Below are positions 27,109-34,857 of a DNA stretch of 64,000 nt, one piece after another (position 1 is the stretch's first letter; every line of letters starts with the position of its first letter). Where the stretch lies: NCBI RefSeq assembly GCF_024730565.1, contig NZ_CP077725.1, positions 1,860,001 to 1,924,000 of the forward strand, in the 5' to 3' direction. The notes under the pieces were generated by a model that had not been told where the DNA came from, made no database searches, and was given only the letters and a program-made list of their open reading frames with translations. This stretch comes from Clostridium sp. CM027. Lineage in GTDB: Bacteria > Bacillota > Clostridia > Clostridiales > Clostridiaceae. The translations under genes were made by a program, and so were the position numbers.

Positions 27109-28024
27109 TTAATGCACCACCTATTACTTTAGTAAAGTAAGCTTCTAAGTCATCTCCCATAGGCATAATTTCTTCTACTGAAATTCCTTCCCCTGAAAGG
27201 ACCTTCGACACTTTCCCTGCATTATCTACATAATCATATAATTTAATAATATTATTAGGTAAAACCTGAAAATTCGTTGTTTGTAACTTTGTATTTAACA
27301 CAACTGATGCTTTAGCAGCATCGTCTACTTTAATGTGAATAAGTTTTTTACATTTATCCTCTAATTCACTATCTGTAATTTGTTCTATGAGTTTACCATT
27401 ATGAATTATTCCATAGCAATTTACCAGTTGATGAAGTTCTGCTAATATGTGACTAGATATTAACATTGTAACTCCATTTTCAATGTTTAGCTTTTTTAAT
27501 AACTCCCTTATCTGTATTATTGCAATAGGGTCTAATCCATTAATAGGCTCATCTAACATTAAAAATTCTGGTTCACTAAGAAGTGCCATTGCTATTCCTA
27601 ATTTTTGTTTAATGCCTTTAGAAAAATTTCTCACCTTTTTATTCTTTAAATCTACTAATCCTACATCATTTAAAACTTTTTCTATACACTCTTTTCCTGG
27701 TATACCCTTTTGAATCCTTTCAATTTCTAAATTTTCATAAGCAGTCTTATTAACATAAATTCCAGGTATTTCTATTAAGCACCCCATGCGCCTTCGACTA
27801 GCTTGTATATTACTTTCATCACTTTTCCCAAATAACTCCAAACTTCCCCTATCCTTTACGCAAAGGCCAGCTATAACCCTCATTAATGTGGTTTTACCCG
27901 CTCCATTTAATCCAATAATCCCATATATCTGCCCCTTCTTAATAGTCATATCAACAGTATCTAGCACCTTTATTCCTTTATATATCTTTGAAACTGCTGT
28001 AGTTTTTACTATTACATTATTCAT
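27101..28024 (-). CDS. ABC transporter ATPase (second of the module)
   Basis: A roughly 307-residue ABC ATPase. Walker A is GLNGAGKTTLMRV, the signature is NFSKGIKQKLGIAMALL (SKGIKQ), Walker B is LMLDEPINGLDP, and the H-loop is SSHILAEL. The last 80 residues are a C-terminal extension common in peptide-resistance ATPases. I chose ATG 28024 because the frame's earlier GTG at 28036 directly follows the GAAAGG site; the spacing to 28024 is slightly long, so this is uncertain. It is coupled to the permease downstream by an 8-bp overlap. Confidence 0.9.
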   Translation of the reverse strand: MNNVIVKTTAVSKIYKGIKVLDTVDMTIKKGQIYGIIGLNGAGKTTLMRVIAGLCVKDRGSLELFGKSDESNIQASRRRMGCLIEIPGIYVNKTAYENLEIERIQKGIPGKECIEKVLNDVGLVDLKNKKVRNFSKGIKQKLGIAMALLSEPEFLMLDEPINGLDPIAIIQIRELLKKLNIENGVTMLISSHILAELHQLVNCYGIIHNGKLIEQITDSELEDKCKKLIHIKVDDAAKASVVLNTKLQTTNFQVLPNNIIKLYDYVDNAGKVSKVLSGEGISVEEIMPMGDDLEAYFTKVIGGALNA

Positions 28025-28043
28025 AATGTGCTGCACCCTTTCT

Positions 28044-28772
28044 TTACATATTTTTTTTATTAATTATAATGCAAGTTGCTATAAGAAATATAGACCCACT
28101 AATAAGCATCACTATTGACTGATTAAAATTGTATTTCAAATGATAAAATCCTATATTAGCATTGTAAAATGGTGAATTTCTTATAACACCTTTTAATGTT
28201 TCATTTTTGCTTGATGATAGTGCCTGTGCCAGTAGTACCAAAATCAAATCAAAATACAAGACATAAGTAATTATGCCAGTAAATATTCCATTAGCTGTGC
28301 AGGCTGAAACCAGCAATATAAAAGAACCTATTGTAAATTCATAAATTAAAAACACATACAAATTATTTCCTAAGATTTTAATATTTAATAAATTTGAAGT
28401 GCCTTGTCCACCATATATACTAAATATAACTGCTACAATTTCATAAAATATAAGATAAACTAAAGCCATCATACAAAAGCTAATCAATTTTGAAATAATT
28501 ATTTCACTTCTACTAAATATACCAGTAAAAATTATTCTATCAGTCTTATTTTCAAATTCCTGTGCTAATGAAAAACAGAAACTAGTCAACCATATATATG
28601 GAATAGCCGTAAGTACTACAAAAGAAATATATGTTGATTTATCTATTATTAAAAGCAAAAGGAATATAGGTATAAGGATAACCACACTAATTACTATGTT
28701 TTTAATGAAGTTTTTTCTTTTCATTTCCAAGGTAAGAACATTTAATATTCTTTTCAAATCTAATCCCTCCAT
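28044..28772 (-). CDS. ABC-2 type permease (second permease)
   Basis: A 242-residue membrane protein with six hydrophobic segments (VISVVILIPIFLLLLII, FVVLTAIPYIWLTSFCFSLA, and four more). The cytoplasmic segment FENKTDRIIFTGIFSRSEIIISKL parallels the neighbouring permease at 28948 (TRTLFTGVFTRVEIMFSKIM), showing that the two are paralogues. It lies 19 bp upstream of the second ATPase gene and 175 bp after the first permease, with a fold-back repeat in that gap. Confidence 0.82.
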   Translation of the reverse strand: MEGLDLKRILNVLTLEMKRKNFIKNIVISVVILIPIFLLLLIIDKSTYISFVVLTAIPYIWLTSFCFSLAQEFENKTDRIIFTGIFSRSEIIISKLISFCMMALVYLIFYEIVAVIFSIYGGQGTSNLLNIKILGNNLYVFLIYEFTIGSFILLVSACTANGIFTGIITYVLYFDLILVLLAQALSSSKNETLKGVIRNSPFYNANIGFYHLKYNFNQSIVMLISGSIFLIATCIIINKKNM

Positions 28773-28800
28773 TATTATAACATTTGACGAAAATAGCCAT

Positions 28801-28937
28801 CAAATCATCACCTTCGGTGCTGCAATATTAACGACTTCTGAAGGAGATTTAGACTCCCACTGAGGTTTTATTTTTGTTATAGCATGTAACTCCCACTTAT
28901 AGAATTGGGAGACTTTCCTTCTGAAATGTCGTTAAAC
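28801..28937. repeat. fold-back repeat, copy A
   Basis: Noncoding element inserted between two permease genes of the ABC module. Landmarks in order are AAATCATCACCTTCGGTGCT, GACTTCTGAAGGAGATTTAG, ACTCCCACTGAGG, then CTCCCACTTATAG and GGGAGACTTTCCTTCTGAAA. The two ends are inverted copies of each other (CTGAAGGA...GACTCCCAC against GTGGGAGAC..TCCTTCTGA-like), so the element can fold into a long stem. Related copies are at 31563 and 57873. Confidence 0.8.
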
Positions 28938-28947
28938 AATACTCCCT

Positions 28948-29718
28948 CTATTTAATCCCCCTTTTATTTATAATAAACATTGAAGATGCTAAAAAAATAA
29001 CGCCATAAACTACAGCTATTAATAATTCGTATCTATTGGCTCCTCCCAATGTTAAATTCATTGTGCAATCTGTCCAAATGTAAAAAGGTGTTTTAGCGTA
29101 AATTGAAATTTTTTCAATAAATAATGGTTCCCTAAAGACTTTAATTATCAATCCAGCATTATAAAAATTTATAGCACTTAAAAATAATATAATAAGCAAA
29201 ATGCTTTTCTTTTCGCTAAAAGTAATAGAAATTATAAGAATCATTAGCGATCCCATTGAAAATGTTACCGCACTATAAGTAATAATTATTTGTAAATGAT
29301 TTATGCTTAAAAATCCAGAAATTCCTATTTTGCTATATTGTAATATAGCTACCAATAAACAATTTAATTCCACTAATATTGAAACAAATACAGATAACAT
29401 AATTAGTGACATTATTTTAGAAAACATTATTTCAACTCTTGTAAAAACTCCTGTAAAGAGGGTTCTAGTAGTATTAGATCTTATATCATTTCGAAGAATT
29501 GACACACTCATATATAATATTGCAATAAATAGAAACCGCCCAAATTCAGAAGTATGATCTATAATTTGAAATGATTTCATTGATCTTATCTGAACTAAAA
29601 CAACCCACATAATAGAATAAGCAAAAGCAGCTAAAATTAATAATATTGACTCTGTCGAACGTACTATATTTTTAACATTCAGGTAAGATAACTTTAATAA
29701 CTTAAGCATTTTACTCAT
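28948..29718 (-). CDS. ABC-2 type permease (first permease)
   Basis: A 256-residue membrane protein with six hydrophobic segments, starting MSKMLKLLKLSYLNVKNIVRSTESILLILAAF. It is a paralogue of the permease at 28044. It overlaps the first ATPase gene by 8 bp and should form a transporter with it, or a mixed complex with the other permeases. The substrate is unknown; operon context suggests antimicrobial peptides. Confidence 0.83.
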   Translation of the reverse strand: MSKMLKLLKLSYLNVKNIVRSTESILLILAAFAYSIMWVVLVQIRSMKSFQIIDHTSEFGRFLFIAILYMSVSILRNDIRSNTTRTLFTGVFTRVEIMFSKIMSLIMLSVFVSILVELNCLLVAILQYSKIGISGFLSINHLQIIITYSAVTFSMGSLMILIISITFSEKKSILLIILFLSAINFYNAGLIIKVFREPLFIEKISIYAKTPFYIWTDCTMNLTLGGANRYELLIAVVYGVIFLASSMFIINKRGIK

Positions 29719-30613
29719 CTCCTATAGTCCTCAAATATTTTTCTTCTAAACTTTCCTTCACCTCATATACTCCTGTAAAAGGTATTTTTGCAGAGCTTAC
29801 ATCTAAAATTAAGCTTTCTAATTCAAAAGCTTTTATAGTTACATGAATAGTGTCTTCCCCTAAAATTTTATAAGTTAAATTTTTAGTTTCAAAAAGTGTT
29901 TTAAGTTCATGTAATTTACTAGTTTTAAAAGCAACAACATCATTATCTTTTTTAATTTTCTTTAAATTTTCAACCTTTATTAGCATGCCTTGTTGTATAA
30001 ATGCAACTTTATCACACATAAGCTCAATCTCTGAAAGAATATGACTTGACATCAATACCGCTGTTTGTTTTTCCTCAGCTATGTACTTTATAAATTTCCT
30101 AAGCTGAGGCACTATTGCAGGATCTAATCCATTAGTAGGTTCATCTAATATTAATATAGGTGGATATGATAAAACTGCTTGGGCCACTCCTAATCTTTGC
30201 TTCATTCCCAATGAGTATTTTTTGACTTTCTTATCCATATAACCGTCAATACCTAATTTTTTAATAATTTCATCTATTTCTTTCTTATCTTCTAATCCAG
30301 ATACCGCTGCGAAAAAAAGTAAATTTTCATAACCTGTTAAATCCGGATAAAAGCCTGGTGTTTCTATAACACAACCAATCCGTTTTGTCTTGCACCTTTT
30401 AATACTTTTTATATTTTCTCCTTTTATATAAACATCTCCATCATATTTTTTAACTAGACCCGTAATAATTTTCATTAACGTAGTCTTGCCTGCACCATTC
30501 GGACCTACAAGTCCAATAATTTCTCCTTCATTTATAGATAACTCTACTTTATCTAGCACCTTTTGCCTTCCATAAACTTTACTAATATTACTTACCCTTA
30601 AAACTTCACTCAC
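29711..30613 (-). CDS. ABC transporter ATPase (first of the module)
   Basis: A 300-residue ABC ATPase starting at a GTG behind GGGGGAG. Walker A is GPNGAGKTTLMKI, the signature is KYSLGMKQRLGVAQAVL, Walker B is LILDEPTNGLDP, and the H-loop is SSHILSEI. It resembles lantibiotic-immunity (BcrA/SpaF-type) ATPases. It begins 128 bp after the response regulator gene, with a hairpin and a pair of CTTAAG direct repeats in between, suggesting its own regulated promoter. Confidence 0.92.
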   Translation of the reverse strand: MSEVLRVSNISKVYGRQKVLDKVELSINEGEIIGLVGPNGAGKTTLMKIITGLVKKYDGDVYIKGENIKSIKRCKTKRIGCVIETPGFYPDLTGYENLLFFAAVSGLEDKKEIDEIIKKLGIDGYMDKKVKKYSLGMKQRLGVAQAVLSYPPILILDEPTNGLDPAIVPQLRKFIKYIAEEKQTAVLMSSHILSEIELMCDKVAFIQQGMLIKVENLKKIKKDNDVVAFKTSKLHELKTLFETKNLTYKILGEDTIHVTIKAFELESLILDVSSAKIPFTGVYEVKESLEEKYLRTIGDE

Positions 30614-30687
30614 TTTAACTCCCCCAAATTTTTTATTTCTTATATATTTATCTTAATACTCAATGCATAAGAGAAATTAAAGAACTC

Positions 30688-30704
30688 CTTAAGAAAACCT
30701 TAAG
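30688..30704 (-). promoter_or_regulatory. CTTAAG direct repeat, candidate response-regulator site
   Basis: Two CTTAAG units at 30688-30693 and 30699-30704 have an 11-bp period, the spacing OmpR/PhoB-family dimers use. They lie about 75-90 bp upstream of the first ABC ATPase start. This is a plausible binding site for the response regulator encoded just upstream. Confidence 0.5.
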
Positions 30705-30705
30705 A

Positions 30706-30746
30706 ATAAAAAAATAACTAGCGTATTTACTAGTTATTTTTTATGA
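30706..30746 (-). terminator. hairpin after the response regulator
   Basis: AAAAAATAACTAG / CTAGTTATTTTTT stem around the response regulator stop codon, ending in a T-run on the minus strand. It may partly separate the regulator from the ABC genes. Confidence 0.65.
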
Positions 30747-31433
30747 TATTTTATATCCCATACCCCATATTGTTTCTATATATTGTTCATTAGGGTTTGC
30801 CTTATGTAATTTACTTCTTAAATTACTCATATGAACATTAATTGTATTGTCATCTCCTAAATACTCACTTTCCCAAACACTTTCAAACAAATTAGCTTTA
30901 CTAAATACTTTTTTAGTGTGAGACAGAAACAACTCAAGTATTGTAAATTCTCTAGCTGTTAATATTAACTCCTGGTTATTTACAATAACTTCTTTAGTTT
31001 CTTTGTTTAGAACTATATCTTTATATGTTAAATTCCGCGCACAATTATCACTATTATTAAAATCCATATATCTTCTAATATTTGCTTCAACCCTAGCTGA
31101 AACCTCCCCTATATCAAAAGGCTTTGTAATATAATCATCTGCTCCTAGCTTTAGCATATCTATTTTATCTTGTTTATCTATTTTCGCTGAAATCACAATT
31201 ACTGGCATTTGCTTAATTTCCCTTATACCCTTTAATACTTCGTCTCCATTCATTCCAGGCAACATTAAATCAAGTAGTACCAATTGAAAATCATTGTTTT
31301 CAATATACATCATAGCCTCTGTACCTGAATAAGCTTGTCTTACGTTATAATTATCTTTTTGCAAAAGTCTAGCTAACATACTATTTATATAATCATCATC
31401 TTCTATCACTAATATATTAATATCCTTATTCAT
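30741..31433 (-). CDS. OmpR-family response regulator
   Basis: A 230-residue two-domain regulator. The receiver domain has E11-D12-D13, the phosphoacceptor D55 (LLDLMLPGMNG) and K104 (ITKPFD). The C-terminal winged helix contains LTAREFTILELFLSH and NTINVHMSNLRSKL. The cognate kinase is most likely the one at 25432, the far end of the same gene set, an unusual split of the pair by five transporter genes. A palindrome lies 62-85 bp upstream at 31495-31518. Confidence 0.95.
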   Translation of the reverse strand: MNKDINILVIEDDDYINSMLARLLQKDNYNVRQAYSGTEAMMYIENNDFQLVLLDLMLPGMNGDEVLKGIREIKQMPVIVISAKIDKQDKIDMLKLGADDYITKPFDIGEVSARVEANIRRYMDFNNSDNCARNLTYKDIVLNKETKEVIVNNQELILTAREFTILELFLSHTKKVFSKANLFESVWESEYLGDDNTINVHMSNLRSKLHKANPNEQYIETIWGMGYKIS

Positions 31434-31494
31434 ACTCCACCCCCAATCTGCAACCTTTATACCACCTATTTCATTATGTATTTATTGTTTTTTT

Positions 31495-31518
31495 AAGGGT
31501 ATCCGGAAGGTTACCCTT
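31495..31518. promoter_or_regulatory. 24-bp palindrome upstream of the response regulator
   Basis: AAGGGTATCC-GGAA-GGTTACCCTT: 10-bp arms with one mismatch. It follows a TATAGTATAA sequence that could be the -10 element on the minus strand, so it would overlap the transcription start as an operator. A terminator role is less likely because no long T-run follows in the plus direction. Confidence 0.45.
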
Positions 31519-31562
31519 ATACTATATCATGATTTATACTTTTTTATTTTAAATATTACCAT

Positions 31563-31731
31563 TAAATCTTCTACGGAGCTGCAACAGCTTCGCAGAAGGT
31601 GCATTGACGACTTCAAAAGGAGATTTATACTCCGACTGAAGTTTTCTATTTGTTAGGGTAAGTAACTCCTACTTATAGTAGGTACTCTTGCTTATAGAAG
31701 TGGGAGACTTTCCTTCTGAAATGTCATTAAA
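31563..31731. repeat. fold-back repeat, copy B
   Basis: Shares with copies A and C the segments GCTGCAA, TTGACGACTTCAAAAGGAG, ACTCCGACTGAAG and GTGGGAGACTTTCCTTCTGA, ending AAATGTCATTAAA. It is longer than A and C because of internal duplications (CTTCTACGGAGCTGCAA followed by CTTCGCAGAAG; CCTACTTATAGTAGG followed by CTTATAGAAG). It is noncoding and sits between the response regulator and the manganese riboswitch. Confidence 0.78.
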
Positions 31732-31822
31732 AATTATGTACTTACACTCTCTTATTTTTATCATAATTAACATTTGCAGTTACCTTCATCTCTTAATATA
31801 TTGAATATTTGATATATTTATG

Positions 31823-31851
31823 TTGACAAATTCACTTAAAAATATTAGTAT
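31823..31851 (+). promoter_or_regulatory. promoter of the manganese-riboswitch transcript
   Basis: TTGACA (31823-31828), 17-bp spacer, TAGTAT (31846-31851), about 40 nt before the aptamer. Confidence 0.6.
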
Positions 31852-31891
31852 ATGAGTATAAAGATTATGTACGGGTTACAAAATAATATAT

Positions 31892-32027
31892 GTAGAGGGA
31901 GTAACTTCCTGTTTTTTTTAGCAGGTTCAAAGTCGTCACCACGGATTAAATCCTGGCTTTGATAACTTCTAAAGTTTAGTAAGACTCTACAATTGATATA
32001 ACTATCAATTGTAGAGTCTTTTTGTTT
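31892..32027 (+). promoter_or_regulatory. yybP-ykoY manganese riboswitch with terminator
   Basis: The aptamer at 31892-31990 has the family landmarks: P1 strand GTAGAG followed by GGAGTAAC, then CAAAGTCGTCACC, CCTGGCTTTGATAACTTC, and TTTAGTAAGACTCTAC closing P1. The terminator hairpin is at 31983-32023 (GACTCTACAATTGATA / TATCAATTGTAGAGTC) plus TTTTT. The CTCTAC strand can pair with either P1 or the terminator, so Mn(II) binding should stabilise P1 and switch the downstream ATPase on. Confidence 0.93.
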
Positions 32028-32142
32028 TGCCCTGTTATTATAATCAATAGTTTTATATCTATTTTTATTAGCTATTTTTCATTTAATAGTAATAAAACAG
32101 AGATAGTGCTTACACTATCCTACTTTGAGAAGGGGGACAATA

Positions 32143-34752
32143 ATGAAAATATTTTATAATCAAACATCAAAAGAAGTGATGAGCACTCTGGGGGTTAATG
32201 ACAAAGGACTAGATGACCTTGCAATAAAAAACAGGCGGGAAGAACAGGGCTTTAATGAATTAACTGAAACTGCTAGAAAAAGTCACATACAGGTGTTTTT
32301 AGATCAGTTCAAGGACTTTTTAGTATTAATACTTATAGGCGCTGCAATAATATCAGCCTTTCTTTCAAAGTTTGAGAGTACCCTTGTTATAATTGTAGTT
32401 GTTGTTATAAATGCGATTCTTGGAACTCTTCAGCACATTAAAGCAGAACAATCTTTAAAAAGCCTTCAGGCTCTTTCTTCTCCCACAGCCAAGGTTCTAA
32501 GAAATGGTCAAAAGCTAGAAATCCCCTCAAAGGAATTGCTGGTTGGAGATATCTTATATTTAGATGCAGGAGACTATGTAAGTGCTGATGGAAGAATAAT
32601 TGAAAACTACAGTCTTCAGGTAAATGAAAGTTCTTTAACAGGTGAGTCAGAAAGCGTTTTAAAAACAACAAATATAATAAATGAGGATAATGTATCAATT
32701 GGTGATAAAAAAAATATGGTGTTTTCCGGAAGTTTTATAACCTATGGAAGAGCTGTTGTTTTAGTTACATCTATTGGAATGAAAACAGAACTAGGTAAAA
32801 TAGCTAACCTTTTAGAAACTGCAAAGGAAAAGAGGACTCCATTACAAGTTAATTTGGATAACTTCGGTAAAAAACTTGCCTTTGTTATACTTGCAATATC
32901 AACTCTTATTTTCGCTCTCAATATATTTAGAGACTATGCAATTATTGACTCCTTCATGTTTGCTGTATCTCTTGCTGTTGCTGCAATACCTGAAGCCTTA
33001 AGCTCAATAGTAACAATAGTTCTTGCCATTGGAACCCAAAAAATGTCTCATGAAAATGCTGTTGTAAGAAAGCTTCATGCAGTTGAAAGCTTGGGAAGCA
33101 TTTCAGTGATATTCTCAGATAAAACTGGGACGCTAACACAGAATAAAATGACTGTACAAAAGGTATATGTTGATGAAAAAGTATTGTCTCATGATGAACT
33201 TGACCATGATAATCTTTTGGAAAAGAATCTTGTACTAATGGCGCTATTATGTAATGATGCTGTAACTATTAAAGACAAAGAGATTGGTGATCCCACTGAA
33301 GTTGCACTTGTAAACCTAGGTGAATTATACGATTTGGATGAGCTAGATATCAGAAAAGACTATCCAAGAGCTTTTGAGGTACCCTTTGATTCCGATAGAA
33401 AACTAATGAGTACAGCAAATAAACTTAAAGACAAAACCTTTATGATAACCAAGGGTGCACTTGATGTACTTTTATTAAGGACAATAACTATTGTTACATC
33501 AAGTGGAGTTAAAACCCTCACTGATGATGATAAAACGGAAATTGAAAGGGTAAATAGGGAATTTTCTGAAAGTGGACTCAGAGTTTTAGCTTTTGCTTAT
33601 AAAGAAATAGAAAATGGAAAAACAATTGATACATGCGATGAAAATGACTTGACATTTGTAGGTCTAATTTCCATGATGGATCCTCCAAGAGCGGAATCTA
33701 AAGTCGCAGTTGCAGAATGTATCAAGGCTGGCATTAAGCCAGTAATGATAACTGGAGATCATAAAATAACCGCTTCTGCCATAGCTAAACAAATAGGTAT
33801 ATTAAATAATGGATCTGTTGCTATAGAAGGCTATGAAATTGATTCCTTAAATGATGAAGAGCTTAAATCTAAGGTAGAAAATATTTCTGTATATGCAAGA
33901 GTATCCCCTGAACATAAGATAAGAATAGTAAGAGCATGGCAAGAAAGAGGAAATGTAGTGGCAATGACCGGTGATGGTGTAAATGATGCCCCTGCTTTAA
34001 AACAAGCAGACATTGGTATAGCTATGGGAATAACGGGTACTGAGGTTGCTAAAGATGCTGCTTCTATAGTACTTATGGATGATAACTTTTCAACCATTGT
34101 AAAGGCAATTTCCAATGGCAGAAGTATATATTCAAACATAAAAAATTCAATCAAATTTTTATTATCTGGAAATTCTGCCGCTGTAATCTCGGTGCTTTAT
34201 ACTTCACTTGCAGCGCTTCCAATGCCTTTTGCACCAGTGCACCTTTTGTTTATCAATTTGGTTACAGATAGCCTTCCAGCTATTGCAATAGGACTTGAGC
34301 CTCATAATAAAAATATAATGGATGAAAAACCTAGAAATATAAACTCACCTATATTAAATAAATCCTTTTCAATAAAAGTACTACTTGAAGGGTTACTAAT
34401 TGCACTATGTACAATGACAGCGTTCCATATAGGATTATCCACCGGTGATACTGTGGTTGCAAGCACAATGGCCTTTGCAACACTGTGTTTATCAAGACTG
34501 CTCCATGGATTTAACTCTAGGTCACAAGAATCAATATTTAGAATAGGAGTTTTCTCAAATAAATATTTATGGATTGCCACTATATTAGGTTATTTACTTT
34601 TAGAATTTGTTTTAAGCTTTAAGCCATTTATGGGAGTTTTCGAAGTAGCTACTTTAACAATAACCCAACGTGCTATGATATATGGACTCTCCCTTATGCC
34701 TCTAATTCTTATTCAAATATATAAACTATTATTTGTAAGAGCTCATACGTAA
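32143..34752 (+). CDS. P-type cation ATPase, probable Mn(II) exporter
   Basis: An 869-residue P2-type ATPase with ten predicted membrane helices. The actuator motif is LTGESESV, the phosphorylation motif DKTGTLTQNKM has D326, the hinge is TGDGVNDAPALKQAD, and M4 carries PEALSSIVTIV with M6 NLVTDSLPAIAIG. Calcium pumps usually have PEGLPxxVT in M4; the PEALSS variant and the manganese riboswitch upstream point to Mn(II) export, as for the YoaB/MgtA(CaxP) group. Calcium export remains possible. The start is ATG 32143 behind GAAGGGGG; an upstream in-frame TTG is ignored. Confidence 0.9.
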   Translation: MKIFYNQTSKEVMSTLGVNDKGLDDLAIKNRREEQGFNELTETARKSHIQVFLDQFKDFLVLILIGAAIISAFLSKFESTLVIIVVVVINAILGTLQHIKAEQSLKSLQALSSPTAKVLRNGQKLEIPSKELLVGDILYLDAGDYVSADGRIIENYSLQVNESSLTGESESVLKTTNIINEDNVSIGDKKNMVFSGSFITYGRAVVLVTSIGMKTELGKIANLLETAKEKRTPLQVNLDNFGKKLAFVILAISTLIFALNIFRDYAIIDSFMFAVSLAVAAIPEALSSIVTIVLAIGTQKMSHENAVVRKLHAVESLGSISVIFSDKTGTLTQNKMTVQKVYVDEKVLSHDELDHDNLLEKNLVLMALLCNDAVTIKDKEIGDPTEVALVNLGELYDLDELDIRKDYPRAFEVPFDSDRKLMSTANKLKDKTFMITKGALDVLLLRTITIVTSSGVKTLTDDDKTEIERVNREFSESGLRVLAFAYKEIENGKTIDTCDENDLTFVGLISMMDPPRAESKVAVAECIKAGIKPVMITGDHKITASAIAKQIGILNNGSVAIEGYEIDSLNDEELKSKVENISVYARVSPEHKIRIVRAWQERGNVVAMTGDGVNDAPALKQADIGIAMGITGTEVAKDAASIVLMDDNFSTIVKAISNGRSIYSNIKNSIKFLLSGNSAAVISVLYTSLAALPMPFAPVHLLFINLVTDSLPAIAIGLEPHNKNIMDEKPRNINSPILNKSFSIKVLLEGLLIALCTMTAFHIGLSTGDTVVASTMAFATLCLSRLLHGFNSRSQESIFRIGVFSNKYLWIATILGYLLLEFVLSFKPFMGVFEVATLTITQRAMIYGLSLMPLILIQIYKLLFVRAHT

Positions 34753-34765
34753 TATACTAAACTAT

Positions 34766-34812
34766 ACAAGGGACGGTTAATAACTTCTAGTAAAGTTATT
34801 AACCGTCCCTTG
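34766..34812. repeat. GGGACGGTTAATAA palindrome, copy 3 (bidirectional terminator)
   Basis: ACAAGGGACGGTTAATAACT and its mirror image are separated by about 5 nt, with a compensatory A-to-G / T-to-C change in both arms relative to copies at 8081 and 9346. It lies between the converging P-type ATPase and ABC exporter genes. Confidence 0.85.
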
Positions 34813-34857
34813 TATTTATAATTTATTATATCAGAATTTTCTATGCGGTGCTTTCTC

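Noticed and set aside
28801-31731. CRISPR or tRNA-like repeats at the fold-back elements
   Set aside because: Only scattered single copies, no spacers, no tRNA cloverleaf; better explained as a dispersed fold-back element.
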